64,000 nucleotides of DNA from Dehalococcoidia bacterium (GCA_041649635.1 JBAZMV010000001.1:558001-622000); one strand, 5' to 3'; shown: positions 49,543-58,656, numbered from the stretch's first letter. Notes: generated from the sequence alone by a model not told the origin. Program-made: numbers and translations.

Positions 49543-50422
49543 CGGTATCCTAAACATCAACAAGCCCCCGAATAGAACCTCACAGGATATTGTCTCTTTT
49601 GTTAAGCATCTCAGCAGACAGCGCCGCGTCGGCCATGCCGGCACGCTCGATCCTATAGCTACCGGCGTCCTTCCGATATGCCTGGGACAGGCGACCAGGA
49701 TGAGCTCCTTCATCATGGAACACCGCAAAACCTACGTCGCCGAGATAACGCTTGGTATATCCACCAACACCTACGATCGAGAGGGCGTGGCGATACATCG
49801 TAAAGATCCATCATATGTAACTAGAAACCAAATCGACGGACTGCTCCCAACCCTAACAGGAACAATTATGCAGAAGCCGCCCGCGTTCAGCGCGCTGAAA
49901 CGGCAGGGGAAACGCCTGTATGAACTGGCCCGCGAGGGATTAGAAGTCGAGACGGATGCGAGGGAGGTTACTATATACCGCATTGAACTCCTCGACTGGA
50001 ATCCGCCTTTTATAATCATCGAGGTGGAATGCGGCAAGGGGACATACATCCGCTCCATCGCCCACGATATAGGCGAATCTCTGGGATGCGGAGGCCATAT
50101 TTCTCAGTTGACGCGCACACAGTACGGGCCTTTCGACATCAAGGACAGCATCGACTTGCAGCAGCTTGAGAACGCCTTCAGTAACGAAAGCTGGCGAGAA
50201 CTGCTGTATCCTATGGACATCGTGATCTGCGACTGGAAGAGAGTAATAGTAGACCGAGAACAGGAACTCGCCATTCTGAACGGCCGTGACATCCCATGCT
50301 CCGTCGATAATTTGGAACCCCGCTGCCGCGCTTACTCAAGAGACGGACGTTTCCTTGCAATAATGAGCTACCTGCCGGATAAGGCGGTATGGCAACCGCA
50401 AAAAGTATTTCACGATGCATAG
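49508..50422 (+). CDS. truB: tRNA pseudouridine(55) synthase
   Basis: A protein of 304 residues: GILNINKPPNRTSQDIVSFVKHL, RRVGHAGTLDPIATGVLPICLGQATR with the catalytic Asp, KTYVAEITLGISTNTYD, QKPPAFSALKRQGKRLYELAREG, VECGKGTYIRSIAHDIGESLGCGGHI, and a C-terminal PUA-like domain. Last of the nusA operon genes. Confidence 0.96.
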   Translation: MSAKKNTAATINGILNINKPPNRTSQDIVSFVKHLSRQRRVGHAGTLDPIATGVLPICLGQATRMSSFIMEHRKTYVAEITLGISTNTYDREGVAIHRKDPSYVTRNQIDGLLPTLTGTIMQKPPAFSALKRQGKRLYELAREGLEVETDAREVTIYRIELLDWNPPFIIIEVECGKGTYIRSIAHDIGESLGCGGHISQLTRTQYGPFDIKDSIDLQQLENAFSNESWRELLYPMDIVICDWKRVIVDREQELAILNGRDIPCSVDNLEPRCRAYSRDGRFLAIMSYLPDKAVWQPQKVFHDA

Positions 50423-50447
50423 AATAATGCTTCCAATAATAAAATAC

Positions 50448-50476
50448 TTGACACGTATTTAGATTGGGTTTATAGT
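50448..50476 (+). promoter_or_regulatory. Promoter of the zinc-ribbon microprotein gene
   Basis: TTGACA (50448-50453) and TATAGT (50471-50476), spacing 17. The leader to ATG 50505 is about 22 bases and contains AAAGGGGGTGA. Confidence 0.85.
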
Positions 50477-50504
50477 GCAACAGGATTTAAAGGGGGTGAA
50501 CCGA

Positions 50505-50645
50505 ATGCAGGCATACTGTTTTAAATGCAGAAAGAAAATCGAAGTAAAGAACGCGCAGAAGGTTACTCTTAAGAACGGAAGGCCGGCGACCAAAGGCCTC
50601 TGTCCGAAGTGCGGCACTAAAGTCTTTCGCATCGGGAAGGCCTAG
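50505..50645 (+). CDS. DUF5679-like zinc-ribbon microprotein
   Basis: A protein of 46 residues: MQAYCFKCRKKIEVKN, then KVTLKNGRPATKG, then LCPKCGTKVFRIGKA. Two CxxC pairs form a zinc ribbon as in DUF5679 and the C-terminal repeats of topoisomerase I. A strong promoter and a strong ribosome site (AAAGGGGGTGA) support a real, well-expressed gene. Target unknown. Confidence 0.87.
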   Translation: MQAYCFKCRKKIEVKNAQKVTLKNGRPATKGLCPKCGTKVFRIGKA

Positions 50646-50677
50646 TTACAGAATTTAAAACATCCGGGAAAGCTTTT

Positions 50678-51349
50678 TCAACGCAGCTTCTTATCCACAA
50701 GGGCATCTACCACGGATTGAGCGTTGGTAATCATGATCTCATCGCACTGGGCTTCACTGAGACCGGCTCCCGCGATTATCTGTCGTGCGAAAGATGGCGT
50801 CATTATGTCGCCCGGATCGTGAGCATCGGAATTAAGGAGAAGTTTTGCCCCTGCCTCCCGCGCTAATCGAGCGACATGGCCGTTTGTGAGAGAATGCCCC
50901 TTCCTGGCGCTGATTTCAAGATAAATCCCGTTTGAAGCAGCCAGTTGCGCTTCCTCTTTCGTGATAAGGCCCGGATGTGCTAAAATGTCAACGTATGGAC
51001 ACAGGAGCGCTGCTTTGTTAGTACCCTTCTCCACCGGCTCGACTATGGTTTCGCCGTGGACTATAACCAACCACGCACCGAGTTCTTTAGCGCGCCTTGC
51101 GACGTCATGGATTGCGGCAGGAGGCACATATGTAAGTTCTACACCCGGAATCGCGTTGATGGACCACTTATCTCTAGCGAGTGCACAATCGGAGGCAATC
51201 TCTCGAACGACGCGGTCGAGATAGCCGAGGCCGGCATGATCGGTAATTGCGATGTTTGTATAAGAATTACTCAGGGAACGATATATTAATTCCAGTGGAG
51301 AAAGGGAACCGTCGCTGAGAAGAGTGTGGGTGTGAAAATCAGATAGCAT
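50678..51349 (-). CDS. PHP-domain phosphoesterase
   Basis: A protein of 223 residues from ATG 51349; a longer frame reaching 51685 would overlap the divergent inositol-phosphate synthase gene. Metal-binding motifs of PHP: DFHTHTLLSDGSLSP, AITDHAGL, GVELTYV, VIVHGETI, DILAHPGLI, EISARKGHSLTNG, LLLNSDAHDPGD. Related to histidinol phosphatases. Its position back-to-back with inositol-phosphate synthase suggests a phosphate-ester substrate, possibly inositol phosphate; that is inference. Confidence 0.88.
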   Translation of the reverse strand: MLSDFHTHTLLSDGSLSPLELIYRSLSNSYTNIAITDHAGLGYLDRVVREIASDCALARDKWSINAIPGVELTYVPPAAIHDVARRAKELGAWLVIVHGETIVEPVEKGTNKAALLCPYVDILAHPGLITKEEAQLAASNGIYLEISARKGHSLTNGHVARLAREAGAKLLLNSDAHDPGDIMTPSFARQIIAGAGLSEAQCDEIMITNAQSVVDALVDKKLR

Positions 51350-51394
51350 AACTAACCTCCGCGCTAAAATGCTATTATAGGATAGGAGAAAGAT

Positions 51395-52465
51395 TTGAGC
51401 AAGATAAATGTAGCGATCATCGGTGTTGGTAATTGTGCCTCTTCCCTGGTGCAAGGAGTACATTACTATAAAGATGCCAAAGATGGCGAACAGATACCAG
51501 GGCTGATGCATGTGAACCTGGGGGGCTACCACATCAGTGATATCGAGTTCGTAGCCGCTATCGACATCGACAAGAACAAAGTAGGAAAAGACCTGGCCAC
51601 AGCGATATACACCGCCCCCAACAATACTCATAAATTCTGCCAGGTGCCCAAGACAGGCGTTAAAGTAGTCCGCGGCATGACGCACGACGGCCTTGGTAAG
51701 TACCTATCGCAAGTAATCACCAAGGCACCCGGACCAACGGCGAATATCGTTGAAATACTGCAATCCACTAAGACCGATGTCGTTCTCAACTATCTTCCCG
51801 TCGGCAGTGAAGAAGCCACCAAGTGGTATATCGAACAGGTTCTGACTGCGGGTTGCGGATTTGTCAATTGCATTCCGGTCTTCATCGCACGCGAGAAATA
51901 CTGGCAGGAACGCTTCAAGGATCGCGGCCTTCCCGTGATAGGAGACGATATCAAGAGTCAGGTTGGCGCGACCATCGTGCACCGCATTCTGACCAACCTT
52001 TTTAAAGAGCGCGGCGTTAAGCTTGAACGCACCTATCAGCTTAATTTCGGAGGCAATACGGATTTCCTCAATATGCTGGAGCGTGAACGACTGGAATCCA
52101 AGAAAATATCCAAGACAAACGCGGTAACGTCACAATTGGACTACAAATTGCCGGAGAAGGACATACATGTAGGCCCGAGCGATTATGTGCCATGGCTCGA
52201 AGACAGAAAATTCTGTCACATTCGAATGGAAGGACGCACTTTTGGCGACGTACCTCTGCTCGTAGAAGCAAAACTGGAAGTATGGGATAGCCCCAACTCC
52301 GCCGGAGTGGTCATTGACGCTCTGAGATGTTGCAAGTTGGCAATGGACCGCGGCATCTCCGGACCTCTCACCGCCCCTTCATCATATTTCATGAAATCAC
52401 CTCCCATACAATATACGGATGCCGAGGCCAGAAGGGTGACTGAAGAGTACATTGCGGGCAAGTAG
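51395..52465 (+). CDS. ino1: Inositol-3-phosphate synthase
   Basis: A protein of 356 residues from TTG 51395 (AGGAGAAAG upstream). NAD site NVAIIGVGNCASSLVQGVHYYKDAKDGEQIPGLMH, GYHISDIEFVAAIDIDKNKVGKDL, then GCGFVNCIPVFIAREKYWQERF, GDDIKSQVGATIVHRILTNLF, NFGGNTDFLNMLERERLESKKISKT. It converts glucose-6-phosphate to inositol-1(3)-phosphate. First gene of a unit whose later members fit phosphatidylinositol lipid synthesis. Confidence 0.95.
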   Translation: MSKINVAIIGVGNCASSLVQGVHYYKDAKDGEQIPGLMHVNLGGYHISDIEFVAAIDIDKNKVGKDLATAIYTAPNNTHKFCQVPKTGVKVVRGMTHDGLGKYLSQVITKAPGPTANIVEILQSTKTDVVLNYLPVGSEEATKWYIEQVLTAGCGFVNCIPVFIAREKYWQERFKDRGLPVIGDDIKSQVGATIVHRILTNLFKERGVKLERTYQLNFGGNTDFLNMLERERLESKKISKTNAVTSQLDYKLPEKDIHVGPSDYVPWLEDRKFCHIRMEGRTFGDVPLLVEAKLEVWDSPNSAGVVIDALRCCKLAMDRGISGPLTAPSSYFMKSPPIQYTDAEARRVTEEYIAGK

Positions 52466-52479
52466 TAAATAATATTACC

Positions 52480-53316
52480 ATGCACAATCATATTTTCGGC
52501 ACCTCTACCTTAGAGAAGGACCAAGTAGGCAAGCAAAAGAAAACGCACCCGCTGCCCCAGGATACGGCAGGCAGAAACGGGCTTGGGGTGGCGGACATTC
52601 ATATACACAGCAACGTAAGCGATGGCATGGCCGGCATAATCGAAATCCTTGAATTCGTGGCGGAAAGAGGCGACCTGGACGTCATTGCCATAACAGACCA
52701 CGGAGAGATATCCGGCGGATATGAAGCTCGGGAACTGGCCGCAAAGCGTAACTACCCTTTCGAAATCATAGTCGGCATGGAAATCAATACAAGGGAAGGC
52801 CATTTGCTGGCGTTATTCATGGAGAAGCCGGTAGAGAACAATCAACACCTCACGGACATCATCTCAGCCGTTCATGCACAGGGCGGCCTATGCATCGCGC
52901 CGCATCCGATGAGCCCGTTCAGCGAGAGCATAAATCAAAGAGACTTCGACTCTATTATGAACGCGGGCGAGCCGGGAGTTTACTTCGACGGCATAGAGAC
53001 CATGAACGCCACGATAATGGGCAGTATATCCAATCACAGAGCAAAAAAGATCAACGAGAAGTATAAGCTGGCCGAAACGGGCGGCAGTGATGCACACTTC
53101 CTCATCTCGATAGGCAGCGGCCTGACCCTGTTTCCCGGCCGCACCGCAGAGGATTTCCGCAGAAGCATTCTGGAACGGACGACTATTCCTATGAAAGGAC
53201 ATACTCCGAGCTATTTTGAAATCGGCATCGGGCAGATACTCAAACAGCAGAGAAAAAGCCGGAGTTATTTCTTTCGTGGCATAATCAAAAATGCTACCAG
53301 GTCTCTGAGAAAATGA
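52480..53316 (+). CDS. PHP-domain metal-dependent phosphoesterase
   Basis: A protein of 278 residues; a 35-residue N-terminal stretch precedes the PHP core VADIHIHSNVSDGMAGIIEILEFVAERGDLDVIAITDHGEISGGYEAREL, GMEINTREGHLLALFM, CIAPHPMSPF, ETGGSDAHFLISIG. A different PHP branch from the gene at 50678. Set between inositol-phosphate synthase and the glycosyltransferase; it may be the missing inositol-phosphate phosphatase of the set, which is inference only. Overlaps the next start by 4 bases. Confidence 0.87.
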   Translation: MHNHIFGTSTLEKDQVGKQKKTHPLPQDTAGRNGLGVADIHIHSNVSDGMAGIIEILEFVAERGDLDVIAITDHGEISGGYEARELAAKRNYPFEIIVGMEINTREGHLLALFMEKPVENNQHLTDIISAVHAQGGLCIAPHPMSPFSESINQRDFDSIMNAGEPGVYFDGIETMNATIMGSISNHRAKKINEKYKLAETGGSDAHFLISIGSGLTLFPGRTAEDFRRSILERTTIPMKGHTPSYFEIGIGQILKQQRKSRSYFFRGIIKNATRSLRK

Positions 53317-54437
53317 AGATAGCGCTCGTTTGCCCATATGACTTTGCCCATCCGGGCGGCGTGGCAAACCATATCACCTTCCTATATAAAGAGCTCCAAA
53401 AAACAGGCCACCTGGTAAAAATAATAGCGTCTTACTCCGGCAGCAGCGCCTCACTGGAGAACAAAGATATAATACCCATAGGCAAGCCTGTTTCCATACC
53501 GTCAGCCGGTTCCATTGCCAGGATTACACTGTCGCCTACGCTTTCATCGCCGGTAAAAGAGGTGCTGGAACGGGAGAAGTTCGATATCATTCATCTGCAC
53601 GATCCATTGTATTCTACACTGACCCTGACTGTGCTGCGCCATTCGAAAGCCGTAAACATCGGCACTTTTCACGCTTTCCAGAAGACAAGGATCCCATACC
53701 ATCTCATCAGCCCGCTGTTTCAGGGCGCTTTCGATAGACTGCACGGCAGAATCGCCGTCTCCGAGCCCGCCAGGCTTTTCATCAGCAGATATTTCCCCGC
53801 CGAATACAGCATCATACCCAACGGAATAGATTTTCTACGCTTCTCTACACCGCTGCCTCCCATCGAGAAGCTGCGCGACGGCAAAATGAACATACTTTTC
53901 GTCGGCCGCGCTGAGAAGAGGAAAGGGCTCAATTTCCTTCTAGAGGCCTACCCGCTGATAAAACGGGAGGTCCCGCAATCACGCCTCGTTATAGCCGGCC
54001 CGGAAACCAGACAAAAATATGAACCTATGGCAAGAAAAATGGCTCTTGAAGACGTTGTTTTTACCGACTATATTCCCAACGATGATCTTCCCGCATACTA
54101 TCAGACATGCGACGTCTTTTGCTCTCCGGCAACAGGGGGCGAGAGTTTCGGCATCATATTACTCGAGGCCATGGCTGCATCCAGGGCGATAGTGGCATCG
54201 GACATCGATGGATACGCCAGCTTGATAAGCAACGAAGTCGAAGGACTCATGGTGCCGCCGAAAGACATTACCGCGCTGGCCAAAGCCATAATTAACCTGC
54301 TGAAAGATGAGCGAAAACGCCGCGAGATGGGCGCGCGCGGCCTTGAAAAGGCTGAACGCTACAGCTGGCCAAATGTCGCTAAAACGATAAACGAATATTA
54401 CATTTATATTCACAATGAGTTAAAATGTGGAAAGTAA
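53313..54437 (+). CDS. GT4-family glycosyltransferase (PimA-like)
   Basis: A protein of 374 residues: KIALVCPYDFAHPGGVANHITFLYKELQKTGHLVKII (acceptor half), IIHLHDPLYSTLTLTVLRHS, GTFHAFQKTRIPY, ILFVGRAEKRKGLNFLLEAYPLI, FCSPATGGESFGIILLEAMAASRAIVASDIDGY (donor site with the E-x7-E motif). The pattern is that of phosphatidylinositol mannosyltransferase PimA and related GT4 enzymes. With inositol-phosphate synthase and a CDP-alcohol transferase as neighbours, transfer of a sugar to an inositol lipid is a reasonable inference. Confidence 0.88.
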   Translation: MKIALVCPYDFAHPGGVANHITFLYKELQKTGHLVKIIASYSGSSASLENKDIIPIGKPVSIPSAGSIARITLSPTLSSPVKEVLEREKFDIIHLHDPLYSTLTLTVLRHSKAVNIGTFHAFQKTRIPYHLISPLFQGAFDRLHGRIAVSEPARLFISRYFPAEYSIIPNGIDFLRFSTPLPPIEKLRDGKMNILFVGRAEKRKGLNFLLEAYPLIKREVPQSRLVIAGPETRQKYEPMARKMALEDVVFTDYIPNDDLPAYYQTCDVFCSPATGGESFGIILLEAMAASRAIVASDIDGYASLISNEVEGLMVPPKDITALAKAIINLLKDERKRREMGARGLEKAERYSWPNVAKTINEYYIYIHNELKCGK

Positions 54438-54474
54438 TTGCATTGCCGACCCGATGCATTAGATCGTAATCGAT

Positions 54475-55113
54475 ATGAATAAACCAGCTCAATTTCTCAG
54501 CGATACGGCACATAAACTTGCCGAACCTGTAGGCCGTCTGGTGGGAAAGACAGGCGTAAGCCCCAATACACTCACCATCTTCGGGTTCTGCATCAACTTC
54601 GGCGTGGCATGGCTTGTAGCACAGGGATATTTCGTATACGGCGGAATACTGATTCTCGCCGCCGGTATCTTCGACCTTCTGGACGGAGCGGTAGCCCGTA
54701 TGACGGGCAGGGTCACCAAGTTCGGCGCTTTGCTGGATTCAACCCTGGATCGTTATTCGGAAGGCGTAGTCCTGTTCGGCCTGCTCTGGTACTACGCCAG
54801 CCGGCCCGATATCCTCTATAAGACGGAATGTTTGCTTATATTTGCTACAATCGTAGGATCCATACTGGTTAGCTACGTGAGAGCGCGCGCCGAGGGTTTA
54901 AATCTGGACGCCGAGGTAGGCATTTTCAGAAGGACTATGAGGATAGGTCTCCTCTCTCTGGGCTTGATGCTCAGCGCCATACCAAACCAGCAGGATAAAG
55001 TAATGCTGTATACCCTATGGATTCTGGCGATAGGCACCAATTTCACCGCTGTGCATCGACTGGTCTATGTCTGGTTGAAAAGAAATAAACCCAGCGCGCC
55101 AGCCCACAAGTAA
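54475..55113 (+). CDS. CDP-alcohol phosphatidyltransferase (phosphatidylinositol-type)
   Basis: A protein of 212 residues with about six membrane helices. The full family motif is present: D67-x2-D70-G71-x2-A74-R75-x8-G84-x3-D88-x3-D92 (FDLLDGAVARMTGRVTKFG and ALLDSTLDRYSEG). It joins a CDP-diacylglycerol lipid to an alcohol phosphate or alcohol. With inositol-phosphate synthase in the unit, the product is probably a phosphatidylinositol (phosphate). CDP-diacylglycerol comes from cdsA at 34782. Confidence 0.92.
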   Translation: MNKPAQFLSDTAHKLAEPVGRLVGKTGVSPNTLTIFGFCINFGVAWLVAQGYFVYGGILILAAGIFDLLDGAVARMTGRVTKFGALLDSTLDRYSEGVVLFGLLWYYASRPDILYKTECLLIFATIVGSILVSYVRARAEGLNLDAEVGIFRRTMRIGLLSLGLMLSAIPNQQDKVMLYTLWILAIGTNFTAVHRLVYVWLKRNKPSAPAHK

Positions 55114-56358
55114 TCACCGCCACCTGCGCATAAAGGTAAATCCTAAGAAGACCGTTAACACGCAAAGTACTACTACGATAGACATCAGCGCAATGTAAGG
55201 AGCGGTTAATACAAATTCATCGTCGTCCGGAGACGCTGTAGGCGTAGGTGTTACTGTAGGCTGAGGCCCCAACCCGAGGTTCGCCCTCCAGGCCTCATTC
55301 AGACCATCCGTATCAAAACCGTAAACCTGCAACAATGCTTCGTCACCGGTGCTTCCCTGCCGGAACACATCAAGCAAACCAAGAAATTTTTCGCTACCGT
55401 AATGATCTACGAGGAATTTTACGACGCTGTGACTCTCGGCATAGCACAGAACGGCCTCATCCGAATCGGATGGGAAAGAACTGGCGATACTGCGCACCGA
55501 GAAAAGGGTATCATTCGATATCGCTTGGTCAAGACGATCCTGAAAATTATCAGATAATTCGCCTTCGGCATTCATTGCGATGCCCTCATCGAGCCAGGTA
55601 GGAAGCCAGCCGAAAGGCCCATAAACAAGTTCACCTATTATCAAATGACCCAGTTCGTGTGCTACCGTTCTCTTGCCCCAATCAAGATTGTCCGTCTCTA
55701 TGCCTATCATGATAGCGCCGTAAGCAGGGTAAGCAACTCCCCCGGTCCATACATCGGGATTCACCAGAGAACCCTGCAAATCCCCATAATCAGCGTAGAT
55801 ATAAAATCTAACCGGTTGATCCAGCGACACATCGAACTCGGTGGAAAGCCTGGATACTGCTTCGCCGGCCGCATCGAGAAGCTGCCGGGCAAACGATGAA
55901 TCGCCCTCATACCACCGCAACGTTATATCGCCGCTCGCTATGCTGCGCCAGCTGTAGCGTAAATCATCGTATATTACCGTGTAGTAAGGGCTTGTATATG
56001 TATTCCCCGAAGCGTCTTCGATAAGCCAGCGGTATTCTATCTCCGTTCCTGGAGGCACACCGCCCGTATCCTGCATGTCCCAGACCCAGATAGCCGTCAC
56101 GTATCCGCCGGCATCGAACTCCACTTCATTACGGCAGGTGACGGGCACAAGGCTGCGCTGAAGAACCCGGCACTCGATATCTATGTCCACGATATCCACC
56201 GATGCTCTAGCCTCGAGGCTGAAGGTGATGCTGTAGGGAAAATCAGAATTAGCATCGCTGCTTACTACTTCGATACCACTGTCGGCATAAGCCAGCCCTG
56301 AAGGAACAAGCATAAGCACAAGCATTAACAATACCAGGGCAAAACAATACTTCATCAT
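55114..56358 (-). CDS. Membrane-anchored zinc metalloprotease (peptidase MA-like)
   Basis: A protein of 414 residues: signal peptide (MMKYCFALVLLMLVLMLVPSGLAYA), an N-terminal beta-rich domain, the zinc site KRTVAHELGHLIIGELVYG, followed by PTWLDEGIAMNAEG (glutamate third ligand) as in the gluzincin peptidase MA family, a Pro/Thr-rich stalk, and a C-terminal membrane helix (about 385-408) ending MRRWR. The catalytic part is outside the cell. Converges end-to-end with the gene before it. Substrate unknown. Confidence 0.87.
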   Translation of the reverse strand: MMKYCFALVLLMLVLMLVPSGLAYADSGIEVVSSDANSDFPYSITFSLEARASVDIVDIDIECRVLQRSLVPVTCRNEVEFDAGGYVTAIWVWDMQDTGGVPPGTEIEYRWLIEDASGNTYTSPYYTVIYDDLRYSWRSIASGDITLRWYEGDSSFARQLLDAAGEAVSRLSTEFDVSLDQPVRFYIYADYGDLQGSLVNPDVWTGGVAYPAYGAIMIGIETDNLDWGKRTVAHELGHLIIGELVYGPFGWLPTWLDEGIAMNAEGELSDNFQDRLDQAISNDTLFSVRSIASSFPSDSDEAVLCYAESHSVVKFLVDHYGSEKFLGLLDVFRQGSTGDEALLQVYGFDTDGLNEAWRANLGLGPQPTVTPTPTASPDDDEFVLTAPYIALMSIVVVLCVLTVFLGFTFMRRWR

Positions 56359-57456
56359 TATTTTCCTATAGTATGTTTGAGATACGCATAGATAAAATCA
56401 TCCAGGTCGCCATCTAGGACGGCGTTAGGATTACTTGTCTCATAATCCGTCCTGTGATCTTTGACCATCTTGTAGGGATGAAGCACATAGCTCCTGATCT
56501 GATTCCCCCACCCCGCGGCTACATGCTCCCCTTTGAGCCTGGCCTGCTCCTCGGCGCGTTTCTCCAGCTCCAGCTCAAGTAAACGAGACTTCAGCACCTT
56601 CATTGCTATTTCCTTATTCTGGTACTGGGAACGCTCATTCTGGCACGCCGCCACGATGCCCGTCGGCATATGCGTGATTCTGACCGCGCTGCTTGTCTTC
56701 TGAACGGACTGGCCGCCATGGCCGCTGGCCCTGAACAAATCTATACGCAAATCATCGGGATTTATCTGGATTTCGACGTCACGATCGACCTCGGGCATCA
56801 CCTCGACTAGCGCGAATGAAGTGTGCCTGGAATGTGAGCTGTCGAAAGGAGAAAGGCGCACCAGACGATGCACGCCGCGTTCAGCCTTGAGGTAGCCATA
56901 GGCGTAAAGGCCGTCGACCTCGATAAGTGCGCTTTTGATACCGGCTTCCTCGCCGGGAGAAGAATCTACTATAGCTGATTTGTAACCGCGCCGCTCCGCC
57001 CATCGCAGATACATCCTGAGGAGCATCTCGGCCCAATCCTGAGCCTCCGTGCCGCCGGCGCCGGCGTGAACCGCGAGGAAAGCGTTGCCTTTCTCATACT
57101 CGCCGCCCAGCATAAGTTCGACTTCCATCTCTTCGAACTGTGCGTAGGCCTTGTCAGTCTCGGAAGCTATGTCGTCTTGAAGCGAGCTCTCTTCCTCTTC
57201 CGCGGAGAGTTCGGCCAGGCCCAACAAATCATTTATCTTGCGTTCCAGGCCTTTCCAGCCCTCGACCTGTCCTTTCAGATCGCCGAGGCGGCGCATGACG
57301 GACTGCGCGCGTCCCTGGTCCTGCCAGAACACAGGATCGGACGCCTCCATCTCGATCTGCTGTATCTCCCGCTCTTTCTGCGCGATGTCAAAGACGCACC
57401 ATTACATGGGAAACCTGCGCCGCCAGTTCCTCAAGCCTATTGCGTTGTTCCTGCAA
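56358..57456 (-). CDS. prfB: Peptide chain release factor 2, programmed +1 frameshift
   Basis: The protein is made from two frames. Frame 1 opens at TTG 57456 and codes MQEQRNRLEELAAQVSHVMVRL, ending at CTT (57391-57393) then TGA (57388-57390). A +1 shift at CTT-TGA-C gives GAC and continues DIAQKEREIQQIEMEASDPVFWQD to a stop at 56358, total 365 residues, matching B. subtilis RF2 in length. GGQ domain as HGGQSVQKTSSAVRITH (positions near 243), SPFDSS for the stop-codon region. UGA readout by RF2 controls its own level. No strong Shine-Dalgarno precedes the slip site; only GGTG is present. Confidence 0.93.
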
Positions 57457-57521
57457 GTCACTTCTTCCTTTATCGATTATTCTTCAATGATAATGCAACG
57501 GCGGTTTATATACAAACACTA

Positions 57522-58190
57522 TCATCGATTGCCGCCCGACGCCGCCTGGTGCGCCAGACGCGTCGGCTCCGGCAGACGATATCCGCAACAGCAATTCAGT
57601 ACCCAGCGACACGCTTCATCGAGCTCGATCCCGTGGCCTATCGAAACATAGACCGGCTTCACGCGCCTTTTGGTGCGGAGCGCCGCACCGACGACCTCAC
57701 CGTTATCGACCAGCAACGCTCGATCACCCGGGTCATCGCCTAAATCATTATGATTGCCACACAATATCGACTTGGCGCATCCGATTGCGGGCACACCCAG
57801 AACAAGCCCCAGGTGCGAGGCCAGACCCAGTCGGCGCGGATGAGCGATGCCCTGACCATCGGCGATGAAGAGATCGGGCTTTACGCGCAATTGCCTGCAC
57901 GCGGCGATTATCAAAGGCATCTCGCGGAACGACAGCAAGCCCGGGACATAGGGAAACTCCGCCTTCATCGTAACCACACTGCGCTCCGCCAACTCCAGCG
58001 ACGGATACCGCAGCACGACAATTGCTCCGCGCGAAACGCCGCTGCTGTTCGCGCCGGAGATGTCGACACCGGCGATAAGCTCAACAGCGTCGAGTCGACC
58101 CTTTTTCACCACCCTGCCGGCAAGGCCGCGCTGAATCTCCACTGCCTCGGCGACACTCACGTCCCATCGATGAATGTCACGCACTTCCAC
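57522..58190 (-). CDS. nfi: Endonuclease V
   Basis: A protein of 222 residues from GTG 58190; a frame reaching 58289 would cross the promoter and rpsP start. Family motifs: LIAGVDISG (metal Asp), AEFPYVPGLLSFREMPLIIAA, FIADGQGIAHPRRLGLASHLGLVLGVPAIGCAKS, VGAALRTKRRVKPVYVSIGHGIELDEA. It nicks DNA or RNA at deoxyinosine/inosine. The promoter just upstream predicts an mRNA with practically no leader. Length equals E. coli Nfi (223). Confidence 0.93.
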   Translation of the reverse strand: MEVRDIHRWDVSVAEAVEIQRGLAGRVVKKGRLDAVELIAGVDISGANSSGVSRGAIVVLRYPSLELAERSVVTMKAEFPYVPGLLSFREMPLIIAACRQLRVKPDLFIADGQGIAHPRRLGLASHLGLVLGVPAIGCAKSILCGNHNDLGDDPGDRALLVDNGEVVGAALRTKRRVKPVYVSIGHGIELDEACRWVLNCCCGYRLPEPTRLAHQAASGGNR

Positions 58191-58196
58191 ATCGGA

Positions 58197-58225
58197 ATTA
58201 TAGCCCCTGCTACGAAGGCTGACAA
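58197..58225 (-). promoter_or_regulatory. Promoter of endonuclease V
   Basis: On the minus strand TTGTCA (58225-58220) and TATAAT (58202-58197), spacing 17. GTG 58190 starts 7 bases after the -10 box, so the transcript should be leaderless or nearly so. Confidence 0.8.
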
Positions 58226-58233
58226 CCCGCCCA

Positions 58234-58262
58234 TTGACACACGGCGAGTAATCTATGATAAT
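58234..58262 (+). promoter_or_regulatory. Promoter of rpsP operon
   Basis: TTGACA (58234-58239) and GATAAT (58257-58262), spacing 17. It faces away from the nfi promoter; the two -35 boxes are only 8 bases apart. Confidence 0.78.
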
Positions 58263-58287
58263 AGCAACGTTAAGAGGTAAAAACGAC

Positions 58288-58656
58288 ATGGTAAAGATCA
58301 GACTAAGCCGCGTAGGGAAAAAGAAACAGCCAAGCTACCGTTTGGTAGTCGCTGATGTTAAGTCGCCGCGAGACGGCGATTTCATCGAAATCATAGGCCA
58401 CTACAACCCGCGTACGGAACCAGCTACTATCGTCATCGACGAAGAGAAAGCTCGACAATGGCTCAGCCGTGGAGCTCAGCCAACAGAACGGGTCAGCATT
58501 CTGCTAGGCAAGGCCGGAATAACGGAAATGCCTAAAATAAACTTCTCTAAGCAGCCTGCCAAGGCTGAGAAATCAGAGGGACAAGCCGACGCAAAACCCG
58601 CTCAAGAGCCGGCGGCGGAAGCCGATACTGAGACCAAAGCTGAGAACGCAAGCTAA
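58288..58656 (+). CDS. rpsP: 30S ribosomal protein S16 with extended tail
   Basis: A protein of 122 residues from ATG 58288 (AAGAGGT upstream). MVKIRLSRVGKKKQPSYRLVVADVKSPRDGDFIEIIGHYNPRTEP and DEEKARQWLSRGAQPTERVSILLGKAGI. The C-terminal 40 residues are an Ala/Glu/Lys tail (KAEKSEGQADAKPAQEPAAEADTE), similar in style to the S2 and NusA tails of this organism. Confidence 0.96.
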   Translation: MVKIRLSRVGKKKQPSYRLVVADVKSPRDGDFIEIIGHYNPRTEPATIVIDEEKARQWLSRGAQPTERVSILLGKAGITEMPKINFSKQPAKAEKSEGQADAKPAQEPAAEADTETKAENAS

